From NCBI GenBank assembly GCA_046348835.1, contig JAXMDM010000002.1, positions 1,054,001-1,118,000 on the forward strand: a DNA stretch of 64,000 bases, read 5' to 3'. The DNA comes from Defluviicoccus sp046348835. GTDB taxonomy: Bacteria > Pseudomonadota > Alphaproteobacteria > Rhodospirillales > Defluviicoccaceae. The notes below the pieces were generated by a model. That model did no database searches and was not told the origin of the DNA. It worked only from the letters and a program-made list of their open reading frames with translations. Position 1 is the stretch's first letter. Every line of letters begins with the position of its first letter. The translations under genes and the position numbers were made by a program. This document shows positions 8,164 to 16,060 of the stretch, piece after piece.

Positions 8164-8193
8164 AGATCGGAAATTTATCGAAAGGGACGAGCG

Positions 8194-8424
8194 ATGAGTG
8201 AGGAAAAGACGACGGCAGCGGAAAATGAAGGCGAGGGAAGCCGCAGCGCGGCGCGCGCCTACAACAAACACACAGAGGAATTTGTTGCCACCGGGCAGGT
8301 GAACGAAGCCGCCAAGGAGGCCGAGGCGGCCCTCGAAGGTCCGGAAGGAGACAAGTTGCGGGCGGCCGAAGCCAAGGGCCGGGCGAAGGAGGGAGAAGGC
8401 ACGAAAGCGGAGCGCGAGCGCTAA
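8194..8424 (+). CDS. Small hydrophilic stress protein, unknown function
   Basis: This 76-residue protein starts MSEEKTTAAENEGEG and is composed almost entirely of Ala, Glu, Lys, Gly and Arg. It has no hydrophobic core and no membrane segment. The composition resembles disordered or LEA-like small proteins that accumulate under stress, and the segment AARAYNKHTEEFVATGQV is the only part that looks able to fold. ATG 8194 is preceded by an AAGGGA ribosome site. An exact EcfG promoter ends 30 bp upstream, so expression under general stress is well supported. I recognise no named family. Confidence 0.75.
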   Translation: MSEEKTTAAENEGEGSRSAARAYNKHTEEFVATGQVNEAAKEAEAALEGPEGDKLRAAEAKGRAKEGEGTKAERER

Positions 8425-8447
8425 GGGCGGGTGCACGGGTCCCGCCC
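8425..8447 (+). terminator. Candidate terminator after small stress gene
   Basis: A 7-bp GC-only stem (GGGCGGG / CCCGCCC) with a 9-base loop starts right after the TAA stop. No T-run follows, so it is only a weak candidate. Confidence 0.35.
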
Positions 8448-8473
8448 AGCGCCCAGAGTAGGCGTGACCTAGG

Positions 8474-9295
8474 TCAAAACCCGGTCCGTCTGCCGGCGGG
8501 CTCTGCCAACTGGGCGGCGCGCTCGAAGAACAAGGCCTGACTGACCGCCGCCTTGACCTGTGCCGGGCCGAACGGCTTGGTGATCAAGAAGGTGGGTTCC
8601 GGGCGTTTTCCCATCAGCAGGCGTTCGGGATAGGCGGTGATGAAAATCACCGGGACCGCGAACGAGGAGAGAATGTCGCGGACGGCATCGATGCCCGAGG
8701 AGCCGTCGGCAAGCTGGATATCGGCCAGCACCAGCCCCGGTCGTTCGGCCCGCGCCGCTTCTACGGCGGCGGTGCGGGTCGGTGCGATGGCGAGGACATG
8801 GTGACCGAGGTCGGAGACGATGTGCTCCAAGTCCATGGCGATGAGCGGCTCGTCCTCGATGATGAGGACGGTTGTGGCCGTCTGCCGGTAGATGTCCTGC
8901 ACCGCCTCGTCCACCAGGGCGGAAACGTCGGCGAGGGGGAGGTTGAGGACCACCGCGGCGTCGGTGTGGCTGAATCCTTCGACGACGGTAAGAAGCAGAG
9001 CCTGGCGATTGAGCGGCGTCAGACGCCCGAGGCGCCGACTGGTGACCGCTTCCTCGCCACCGACAGCCTCCGCCGGCTCATCGAGCGCGCCGGCAGACGA
9101 CGACCAGATGGCATGAAACGTGCGGTAGAGGCCGAGACGGGCATCGCCGGCGGGGAATTCATTGGGCGCCGCGACGATGCTCTCGAGCGTCGCCGCCACG
9201 TAAGCGTCGCCCGTTTCCTGGCTTCCCGTCAGCGCCCGCGCGTGTCGACGGAGGTACGGGAGGAGAGGGGCGATCCGCTCCGACAGACGTTGCAT
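8474..9295 (-). CDS. phyR: General-stress response regulator PhyR
   Basis: This 273-residue protein joins an ECF sigma-like domain (residues 1 to about 135) to a C-terminal receiver domain (about 140 to 260). Receiver residues are all present: acidic pocket E147-D148-E149, phospho-acceptor D192 in VLADIQ, T220 and K240. When phosphorylated, PhyR exposes its sigma-like domain, which binds the anti-sigma NepR and frees EcfG. ATG 9295 has AGGAGG 7 bases upstream. It is divergent from nepR-ecfG, the classic arrangement. I found no EcfG consensus in front of phyR itself, and no PhyR-type histidine kinase gene lies nearby. Confidence 0.95.
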   Translation of the reverse strand: MQRLSERIAPLLPYLRRHARALTGSQETGDAYVAATLESIVAAPNEFPAGDARLGLYRTFHAIWSSSAGALDEPAEAVGGEEAVTSRRLGRLTPLNRQALLLTVVEGFSHTDAAVVLNLPLADVSALVDEAVQDIYRQTATTVLIIEDEPLIAMDLEHIVSDLGHHVLAIAPTRTAAVEAARAERPGLVLADIQLADGSSGIDAVRDILSSFAVPVIFITAYPERLLMGKRPEPTFLITKPFGPAQVKAAVSQALFFERAAQLAEPAGRRTGF

Positions 9296-9387
9296 GTCCC
9301 TGCCTCCTTGGTTTGTTGGCCCGGAGTTGATTCGACGGGTTAGTTTTGTACTATGGGTCCCGCTTATACGATACGTCCGGTATCGGT

Positions 9388-9413
9388 GGAACCATTTTTC
9401 CTGGTGTCGCGTT
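9388..9413 (+). promoter_or_regulatory. EcfG-type promoter for nepR-ecfG
   Basis: The plus strand reads GGAAC, 17 bases, CGTT in the phyR/nepR intergenic region, 91 bp before nepR. It predicts positive autoregulation of EcfG together with its anti-sigma factor, as known for this system in other alphaproteobacteria. Confidence 0.85.
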
Positions 9414-9503
9414 GTCCTCTCGTTCCCAGCGTGTTCAGACGGTTGCACAACGAGACTGGGGCCGGTAGTGGGCAAGCACCAGGGTGACCCGGCGAGGAAG
9501 AAC

Positions 9504-9695
9504 ATGCCGACAGCTCTTCGAAAACAACAGTCGGCGCATACGGATCGGCGAAGCAGCGAAGACACCGATTGGATTCGGTACGAGCTGCGTAAGGTATTCG
9601 ACGAGACGTTGAACGAGCCGATCCCCGATCGATTGCAGGCCCTGCTGAGCAAGCTGCGCGAAAATGAAGAAGATGCTGGCGAAGACAAGGGATAG
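9504..9695 (+). CDS. nepR: Anti-sigma factor NepR
   Basis: This 63-residue protein carries the NepR signature, two short helices ending in EPIPDRLQALLSKL, preceded by a variable polar N-terminus. NepR binds EcfG under non-stress conditions and is titrated by phosphorylated PhyR. ATG 9504 follows a GAGGAA ribosome site. The gene ends 5 bp before ecfG, so the two are co-transcribed, and presumably co-translated, from the EcfG promoter at 9388-9413. Frames on either side do not compete. Confidence 0.92.
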   Translation: MPTALRKQQSAHTDRRSSEDTDWIRYELRKVFDETLNEPIPDRLQALLSKLRENEEDAGEDKG

Positions 9696-9700
9696 GCGCC

Positions 9701-10228
9701 TTGAACAAGGCTTCCGGTGCTACCGACGTTCGGGAACTCATCGTCGAAAACATTCCGAGCATGCGGGCATTCGCCCGCGCGCTCGCCAATGACCGCGATA
9801 GGGCGGACGATCTGGTCCAGGAGACCATCGTCAAAGCGCTCGCCAATCTCGACCGGTTCCAGACCGGGACCAACATTCGGGCGTGGCTCTTCACCATCTT
9901 GCGCAATTCGTTCTTCTCCGAGCTGCGCAAGCAACGCCGCGAAGTGGCCGACGTCGATGGCAAATACGCCGCTCAGTTGACGATCCGTCCGAACCAGGTG
10001 GAACGGGTTGAGTTTCGGGATTTTCGCCGTGCCCTGCTGAAGTTGCCGACGGAGCAAAGGGAAGCGCTGATCCTGGTGGGGCCGGCCGGATTCTCCTACG
10101 AAGAAGCGGCGGCCATTTCCGGTTGCGCTGTCGGTACCATCAAGAGCCGGGTCAATCGCGGCCGCACCCGGCTGACCGAAATGGTCAACGGCGAGACGCC
10201 GGACGTCAAGCGCAAGTCGGTCGCTTAA
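9701..10228 (+). CDS. ecfG: RNA polymerase sigma factor EcfG (general stress)
   Basis: This is a 175-residue ECF sigma factor. Region 2 contains RADDLVQETIVKAL and FTILRNSFFSELRKQ; region 4 contains LPTEQREALILV and AVGTIKSRVNRGRTRL. Its position directly after nepR, divergent from phyR, identifies it as the EcfG/RpoE2/SigT-type general stress sigma. The chosen start is TTG 9701, 5 bp after the nepR stop; the next in-frame ATG would remove part of region 2.1. It should recognise GGAAC-N16/17-CGTT, which occurs exactly at five positions in the first 12.4 kb. Confidence 0.95.
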   Translation: MNKASGATDVRELIVENIPSMRAFARALANDRDRADDLVQETIVKALANLDRFQTGTNIRAWLFTILRNSFFSELRKQRREVADVDGKYAAQLTIRPNQVERVEFRDFRRALLKLPTEQREALILVGPAGFSYEEAAAISGCAVGTIKSRVNRGRTRLTEMVNGETPDVKRKSVA

Positions 10229-10294
10229 CCGCATCCCCTAATCAAACCCGCTTGGCTGTTCTCATCCCACCGCGGCGCGGGCGCCGTTGCGAGG

Positions 10295-12253
10295 TCAATT
10301 GCCGCCCACCCGCTGCCGTGCCTGCTGGATCAGCTCGCCGCAGGGGGCGTTCTTGCCGGGACCCACGTCGATCGGCGGCAGTAGGCCGAGTAACACCGTC
10401 AGCACCCCGTCCAGGATCTTCTGAGCGGTTGTCTTGACGCCGATGTTGGCCGGATCGGGAAAGGCTTGCGGCGAGGCGAAAGAGCCCTGGACGGAGATGG
10501 GCGTCCGCAGCGTCAGCGGGCTGAAGTCCTTGGGATAGGCCCATAGGCGCAGGTCGAGCGTCTCATCCTTCATGTTGATCCGGCCGCTGCCGACGACATT
10601 GGTGTCGGTTGTATCGAAGACGAGGGTGCGGGCATTGAACACGCCCTTGTCGGCGGCGAAATCGGCGACGATGCAGCGGATCGGCATGGTCCGGTCACCC
10701 TCCACGAGGAAACCCAGCGATTCCGCGATATCCAGCCCGATCAGCTCGACCAGCAGGTGGCTGAAGCGGCCGCCCGCCATCACCACCATGGTTTCGCCGG
10801 TGGCGCTGCCGGCGATCTCGGCGAGGGAGGTGCCGGTCGACGACAGCTTGGCGCGACCGTTGAAGTCGCCGCTCATCTCGTCGACCAACCCGGTCCCCCG
10901 CACCAGCCGCTTCAGGTCGACGTTGGAGACGACCGCGTCGACGTCGCTGTGAACGGGCTGGGCGCCGCCGTAGAGGGATAAGAACACCCGCACGGTCCCG
11001 TCGCCTATGGCGAACGACACCGGCTGCGCCCGGAACGTTCCGTCTTCCAGCGACACGTTGGCATCCATCCGGTCGATGGGCACCTGCGGGGTGTTGATCC
11101 GCGTTCCCTTGAAGGTGATTTTGGCGTCCAAGGCGCGGAGCTTCGAAAGATCTATCTCCTTGTCGGGAAGAAGACGTCCCGTATCCGGTTGCGGCGGCGG
11201 ATTGGCGCCGCCTTCGCTGGCGCCGATGAAACCGGCCAGATCCTTCAGATCGAGCAGGTTCGAGGTAACGTTCGCTTCGATGCGGGGGCGGACACCGCTT
11301 AGATCGGCGGAGGCGTCGCCCCTCATGTCGCTGCTGCCGAGCAAGCCGGCAAAGTTCTTGAAGACGATGGCCCTTCCCTTGCGCTCAAGGCGCCCGGTGA
11401 GCCGGTAGGGGGGCGTCGGCGGCATGGCGATGCCGGTGATCGGATAAAGGTTGGACACGTCCTGGCCGCTGACGTCGAGATGGAGATCCAGTCCCTCTAC
11501 GGCGAGGGGATCGGCCATGGTTCCGTCGATGCGGGCGTGGAAGTCGCCGGCAACCATGCTGACATCGAGGGGGTAGGGCTGCTTGCCTTCCCGGAGGACG
11601 GTGAGCGACCCCATGACCGCCTTAAGAGTGGCCGGTTGTCCCTGGTAGGTGCCATCACCTTCTGCGGCCATCTGCGTCCGCTGCTCGTTCTCGCCCGCAT
11701 TGAGCGTGTGGATGGCGAGGGTCGCTCGCTTGTCGAGCTTGCGGTCGTCGAAGCTGATGGTCGCTCCCTGGACCTTGAGGGATTCCACCAGGGGCAGGCG
11801 TCCGGGCTTTCCGGCGGGTTCCGGTTTCGACGGCTTTGCGGCGGAGCCGAACTCCCAGTTGGCGCGGCCGTCGGCACTTCGCTCCAGTGCCGCGTCCACG
11901 TCGGCGATACGCACCGACGGCAGAACGATGTTTCCCGACAAGAGCGGTCGCAACGCGATCGAAACGTCGAGATCGCCGACGCGCAGCAGGTGCGGCGCCT
12001 TTCCACCCTCGACGTTGGCGACGGTGAGACCACGCATCTCGATCCGGGTCACCCGCCCCAGATCCACATCGAGGGCGTCGGTGATCGCCACCTGGCGGCC
12101 GAGCGCGGTGGTCGCCAGCCGCCCCAGCAGCGGCCGCGCGTCATCCCAGTCGTACAGCAGTGCCAGGACGCCGATCACCACCGCCGGTAGGCCGATGAAT
12201 ACCGCAAAGAGGACACCCACTGCGATGCCGAGCCAACGGAGCCACCGTCGCAT
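10295..12253 (-). CDS. AsmA family protein
   Basis: This 652-residue protein starts with one membrane helix (LGIAVGVLFAVFIGLPAVVIGVL is its hydrophobic core, residues 9-31). A long periplasmic region follows with the AsmA N-terminal pattern (LRVGDLDVSIALRPLLSGNI, WEFGSA) and an AsmA-like C-terminal part (LVELIGLDIAESLGFL, SPLTLRTPISVQGSF). AsmA-like proteins are bridge-like envelope proteins linked to phospholipid transport and outer-membrane homeostasis. An exact EcfG promoter lies 34 bp upstream of the start, so this copy is probably stress induced. It converges on ecfG with 66 bp between them and no clear terminator. Confidence 0.85.
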   Translation of the reverse strand: MRRWLRWLGIAVGVLFAVFIGLPAVVIGVLALLYDWDDARPLLGRLATTALGRQVAITDALDVDLGRVTRIEMRGLTVANVEGGKAPHLLRVGDLDVSIALRPLLSGNIVLPSVRIADVDAALERSADGRANWEFGSAAKPSKPEPAGKPGRLPLVESLKVQGATISFDDRKLDKRATLAIHTLNAGENEQRTQMAAEGDGTYQGQPATLKAVMGSLTVLREGKQPYPLDVSMVAGDFHARIDGTMADPLAVEGLDLHLDVSGQDVSNLYPITGIAMPPTPPYRLTGRLERKGRAIVFKNFAGLLGSSDMRGDASADLSGVRPRIEANVTSNLLDLKDLAGFIGASEGGANPPPQPDTGRLLPDKEIDLSKLRALDAKITFKGTRINTPQVPIDRMDANVSLEDGTFRAQPVSFAIGDGTVRVFLSLYGGAQPVHSDVDAVVSNVDLKRLVRGTGLVDEMSGDFNGRAKLSSTGTSLAEIAGSATGETMVVMAGGRFSHLLVELIGLDIAESLGFLVEGDRTMPIRCIVADFAADKGVFNARTLVFDTTDTNVVGSGRINMKDETLDLRLWAYPKDFSPLTLRTPISVQGSFASPQAFPDPANIGVKTTAQKILDGVLTVLLGLLPPIDVGPGKNAPCGELIQQARQRVGGN

Positions 12254-12286
12254 GTCACTGCCTTTTCACCCTGCCAAGGCCTGTGC

Positions 12287-12311
12287 AACGTCAGCAATCG
12301 ATGGAGGTTCC
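12287..12311 (-). promoter_or_regulatory. EcfG-type promoter for the asmA-like gene
   Basis: The minus strand reads GGAAC, 16 bases, CGTT, ending 34 bp before the asmA-like start codon at 12253. It is the fifth exact consensus match in this end of the window. Confidence 0.8.
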
Positions 12312-12454
12312 TTCGCGCGCTAGGGCTTCGGCGGTAAGGAGGTTCTCATCCCCCGTGTCCAAGGGAGCGCGCGGGCTCCTCCCTGTGTTGCAGCGGTCAT
12401 GTTGTCGGGGGCCAAAATGCGCTAGGATTGCCCGTCCAGCAGTCGGGATCGGAC

Positions 12455-13126
12455 ATGGAAAACCTGTTGAACGTGCTCCACCAGCAGATGGTCGAGATCA
12501 TCGCCGCCCATGCCTTTTATGCGCGCGAGCACATCGGCAAAGAGACCATCGATCCACGGGTGCTCGACGTGATGGGACGGATCTCCCGCCACGATTTCGT
12601 CCCGCTGGAACTGACGCCCTATGCCTACGCCGACCAGCCGCTGCCGATCGGTTACGAGAAGACCATCTCGCAGCCGTTCATGATCGCCCTGATGACCGAT
12701 CTGTTGCAGATCCGGGACGGCGACCGGGTCCTCGAGATCGGCACCGGGCTCGGCTATCACACCGCGATCCTCGCCGCCCTGACCGGCAGCGGAACGGTCT
12801 ATACGGTCGAGATCATCGAGGAACTGGCGGAACAGGCGCACAAGCGTCTGGCCACCTACCAGTACCGGAACATCGTGACCCGCATCGGCAACGGCGAAAG
12901 CGGATGGGTGGCGCACGCTCCGTTCGACCGCATCGTGGTCTGCGCCGGCGTCGAGATGATCCCAACCACGCTCCTGATGCAACTCGCACCCGGCGGCCGG
13001 ATGGTGATCCCCACCGGCATGCCCGACCAGCAGACCCTGATGCTGGTGGAGAAGGGCGCGAACGGAAGACTGGCGACCCGCGACATCCTGCCGGTGCGGT
13101 TCGCCATGCTGGAAACCGCCTCATAG
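12455..13126 (+). CDS. pcm: Protein-L-isoaspartate O-methyltransferase
   Basis: This 223-residue SAM-dependent methyltransferase repairs isoaspartyl residues in damaged proteins. Motif I VLEIGTGLGYHTAILAAL binds SAM. The segment YADQPLPIGYEKTISQPFM is the isoaspartate-recognition region of Pcm, and GGRMVIPTG is the late conserved motif. ATG 12455 is chosen over TTG 12428 because it gives the usual start and has a GGGA site. Pcm is a stress and stationary-phase repair enzyme, so its place beside the stress regulon is sensible, but I see no EcfG consensus on its strand. Confidence 0.92.
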   Translation: MENLLNVLHQQMVEIIAAHAFYAREHIGKETIDPRVLDVMGRISRHDFVPLELTPYAYADQPLPIGYEKTISQPFMIALMTDLLQIRDGDRVLEIGTGLGYHTAILAALTGSGTVYTVEIIEELAEQAHKRLATYQYRNIVTRIGNGESGWVAHAPFDRIVVCAGVEMIPTTLLMQLAPGGRMVIPTGMPDQQTLMLVEKGANGRLATRDILPVRFAMLETAS

Positions 13127-13189
13127 CTGCCGGCGTTACCCGCCCCGCACCCGAGCCGGCGATCGCCGCGACCGGTGGGCGGCCCGGTC

Positions 13190-13372
13190 TCAGCCCCGGC
13201 GGAGATTGTCCCGCACGTCTTGAATCAACTGGGCAAGGTCGTCCCGTTGCACGCGGTCCCGGTGCATGATCATGCGCATGACCGGGTCGTCCAGGAGCTC
13301 CTCAACCACCGGCTCCCCGTGCCAACATCGTCCTTGCCTCGCATCGCTTCGACAGGGCTCCTGTCCAAGCAT
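13190..13372 (-). CDS. Small conserved-looking protein, 60 aa
   Basis: This minus-strand frame starts at ATG 13372 with AGGGG 6 bases upstream and encodes 60 residues. The C-terminal half, EPVVEELLDDPVMRMIMHRD followed by RVQRDDLAQLIQDV, predicts two amphipathic helices. It resembles small uncharacterised alphaproteobacterial proteins of similar length; this is a memory-level resemblance and not a match to a named family. It converges with pcm. No function can be given. The remaining bases to the transglycosylase start (13373-13660) show nothing further that I can support. Confidence 0.5.
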   Translation of the reverse strand: MLGQEPCRSDARQGRCWHGEPVVEELLDDPVMRMIMHRDRVQRDDLAQLIQDVRDNLRRG

Positions 13373-13660
13373 ACCGATCCCCTTTCGTGGCCTTCCCAAA
13401 CACGCAAGAGCGGAATGCGACTGGCACGCATTATAGCGGGATTTCTATGTCAGGACAAAGGCAAGCAGATCGGGAGGGCGGCCGCGGATCGATTCTGTCG
13501 AAAACCGCCGGGGCACGGGCGACCAGGGCAAGGGCAACGGTTGCTAGAGAATACATTTCAGAGGGAGTTTCGGCGCGCCCCGCATCCTGATTGTGTCCCC
13601 GCCCGCCCTATGGCAGAAGGCGCGGTCCGCAAACGACTGGGAATTCCACAAAGTTTGGTG

Positions 13661-14959
13661 ATGTGGCCTAGCCTTCGAAGGGACCTTTCCCTCTCCATTG
13701 TCGCGGCGTTGACGGTCGCCGTTTGGATCGTGGCCGCAGCGCTTGCGACACCGGCGGCGGCGGCGACGCAGTCATTCGCCGAATGGCTCGACGCTCTGCG
13801 GCCCGAGGCGCGCGCCCGCGGCATCGACGACGATCGTTTCGACCAGATTTTTTATGGGGTCGAGCCGATCGACCGGGTGATTGAGCTCGACCAGCGACAA
13901 CCGGAATTCTCGCAGACGTTCTGGGGCTATATGGACAAGCGGGTCACGGCCGACAGGATCGAGCGGGGCCGTGCGCTGCTGGCGCAGCACGCCGATCTCC
14001 TCGCCGCCGTCCAGCAGCGCTATCATGTCCAGCCTCGTTTCATCGTCGCTTTTTGGGGATTGGAAAGCAGCTTCGGCGACAGCACCGGCGACTATCCGCT
14101 GGTCGCCGCCCTCGCCACGCTGGCCTGGGACGGCCGCCGCGGCGAATTCTTCCGCCAGCAGCTCCTCGATCTGCTGCAGCTGATCGCCGTCGGCGATGTG
14201 GCCGACACCGCTCAGGGGTCGTGGGCCGGTGCCTTCGGTGAGATGCAGTTCATGCCTTCGACCTTCCGCGCCTATGCGGTCGACTTCGATGGTGACGGCC
14301 GCCGCGACCTGTGGAGCAGCCTTCCCGACATCTTCGCCTCGGCGGCCAATTACCTGTCCAGCGTCGGCTGGGACGGCGAGGCCACCTGGGGGCGGGAGGT
14401 GGTGCTGCCGATCGGCTTCGATTACTCGCTCTCCGGGCTAGAGCGCGATGCGACCCTCGCCGAGTGGGCGGCGCGCGGCGTCAGCGCCGCCGACGGCCGG
14501 CCGCTGCCGTCGGCCAACACACGCGCCTCGCTGCTGTTGCCGGGCGGTGTCAACGGCGGACCGGCACTGCTCGTCTATCGCAACTTCCGTAAAATCATGA
14601 ACTGGAACAATTCGATCCTTTATGCGGTCAGCGTCGGTCATCTCGCCGACCGGCTCGCCGGCGGTCCTCCGTTCGCGACGGCGAGGTTCCAGGACGAGGT
14701 GCCCATGTCGCGCCTGCAGACGATCGAGATGCAGGAGCGGCTGCAGAGCCTCGGCTTCGATACCGGCGGAGCCGACGGTCGGGTGGGGCCAAAGACACGG
14801 GATGCGATCATGGGCTTCCAGCAGCGGGTGTCGCTTCCTGCCGACGGCTATCCGACGGTGGCGCTGCTGGATCAACTCCGGCTGGCGCAGCCGGGCGCCG
14901 CGATCAACGACGCCGGGGAGGACGTGGGGAGGACACAATGCTCGGCTCCCGGCTGTTGA
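13661..14959 (+). CDS. Lytic murein transglycosylase (MltB family) with PG-binding domain
   Basis: This 432-residue periplasmic enzyme cleaves the MurNAc-GlcNAc bond to form 1,6-anhydromuropeptides. It has an N-terminal signal peptide ending near ATPAAA. The MltB-type catalytic Glu lies in FWGLESSFGDSTGDYP, followed by WAGAFGEMQFMPST. A C-terminal peptidoglycan-binding domain (MQERLQSLGFDTGGADGRVG, TRDAIMGFQ) completes it. ATG 13661 is chosen because it places the signal peptide at the N-terminus; ATG 13610 is a longer alternative. The gene overlaps rlpA by 22 bp, indicating translational coupling of two murein-cleaving proteins. Confidence 0.9.
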   Translation: MWPSLRRDLSLSIVAALTVAVWIVAAALATPAAAATQSFAEWLDALRPEARARGIDDDRFDQIFYGVEPIDRVIELDQRQPEFSQTFWGYMDKRVTADRIERGRALLAQHADLLAAVQQRYHVQPRFIVAFWGLESSFGDSTGDYPLVAALATLAWDGRRGEFFRQQLLDLLQLIAVGDVADTAQGSWAGAFGEMQFMPSTFRAYAVDFDGDGRRDLWSSLPDIFASAANYLSSVGWDGEATWGREVVLPIGFDYSLSGLERDATLAEWAARGVSAADGRPLPSANTRASLLLPGGVNGGPALLVYRNFRKIMNWNNSILYAVSVGHLADRLAGGPPFATARFQDEVPMSRLQTIEMQERLQSLGFDTGGADGRVGPKTRDAIMGFQQRVSLPADGYPTVALLDQLRLAQPGAAINDAGEDVGRTQCSAPGC

Positions 14960-16047
14960 CGGGGATCGCGGCCCTGGGTTTGGCGGCCACCGTGGCCGCC
15001 TGCAGCTCGACGCCCTCGACCGAGACCGGCGGCGGTTCGGTCGCTTCGCAACCAAGGTCGGGACTCTACAAGGTCGGCAAACCGTACCAGATCAAGGGAA
15101 CCTGGTATTACCCTCAGATCGATTACGGATATGTCGAGGAGGGGGTCGCCTCCTGGTACGGGCCGGGGTTTCACGGCAAGACAACCGCCAATGGCGAGAT
15201 CTACGACCAGAACGACATGACCGCGGCGCACCGGACGCTGCCGCTGCCCAGCGTCGTCCGGGTGACCAACCTGGAAAATGGGCGGATGATCAAGCTTCGG
15301 GTGAATGATCGCGGCCCGTTCGCGCAGGGGCGGATCATCGATCTGACCCGCCGCGGCGCCCAGCTTCTCGGTTTCTACAATGCCGGAACGGCCCCGGTGA
15401 GGGTCGAGATCGACGCCGAGGAGAGCCGGCAACTGGCCATCGCCCTTACCGGCAGCGACTATCCCGATGGGAGCGCCGGCACCATGGTGGCGAGCCGGCA
15501 GCCGTCCCCGCCGCCCGCCAGTAATTCCTCATTCGCGACGCCGCCGCTGGAAGCCTTGCCGGTCGCTCCCGTTCCGGCGATGCCGGCACCGGCACCCGCC
15601 GAGGTGGAACCGACGGCAGCGTCGCCGGTCGCCATGGACGCCGGCCCGGCGCCGGTCGTTGCCGACGTCGAGCCGGCCCCGGCGTTTGCGGTCGGCCAGT
15701 CGCCGCCTTTGAACAGCGTCGGGCCGGAACCGGTCGAGCCGACGGCGACCGCGCCGGCGCCGATGCCGATGTATGCCACTCCGGGTCCGGTCATCGGTCA
15801 GACCCGATTCAGCCCGTCGGGCCGGACGTATGTGCAGGCCGGCGCCTTCAGTCAGCTGGCCAATGTGCAGAAGGCGCGGCTGCAGCTGGCGCGGCTCGGT
15901 CCCGTTCACGTGACCAACATCGGCAGCCCCGGCCGCGATCTGTGGCGGGTGCGGGTGGGACCGCTCGATTCATCGGATGAAGCGGAACGGCTGGTCGCAG
16001 CGGTGCTCCGCTCCGGATACCCCGGTTCGCACGTAGTCAGCGAGTGA
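14938..16047 (+). CDS. rlpA: Septal ring lytic transglycosylase / lipoprotein RlpA
   Basis: This 369-residue protein begins with a lipoprotein signal: a hydrophobic stretch then VAAC, giving a predicted lipidated Cys22. The double-psi beta-barrel domain contains GVASWYGPGFHGKTTANGE and VRVNDRGPF in its family positions; the Asp in NDRGPF is the usual catalytic residue. A Pro/Ala-rich linker of about 120 residues leads to a C-terminal SPOR domain (QAGAFSQLANVQKARLQL), which binds denuded septal glycan. GGGAGG lies 5 bases before ATG 14938. It overlaps the transglycosylase and precedes dacA. Confidence 0.93.
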   Translation: MLGSRLLTGIAALGLAATVAACSSTPSTETGGGSVASQPRSGLYKVGKPYQIKGTWYYPQIDYGYVEEGVASWYGPGFHGKTTANGEIYDQNDMTAAHRTLPLPSVVRVTNLENGRMIKLRVNDRGPFAQGRIIDLTRRGAQLLGFYNAGTAPVRVEIDAEESRQLAIALTGSDYPDGSAGTMVASRQPSPPPASNSSFATPPLEALPVAPVPAMPAPAPAEVEPTAASPVAMDAGPAPVVADVEPAPAFAVGQSPPLNSVGPEPVEPTATAPAPMPMYATPGPVIGQTRFSPSGRTYVQAGAFSQLANVQKARLQLARLGPVHVTNIGSPGRDLWRVRVGPLDSSDEAERLVAAVLRSGYPGSHVVSE

Positions 16048-16060
16048 GGAGGAATTGCGG

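Noticed and set aside
13422..13437. TGGCAC...GC string resembling a sigma54 promoter before the lytic transglycosylase gene
   Set aside because: GG and GC are 11 bases apart, not 10, and the gene has no nitrogen-related role.
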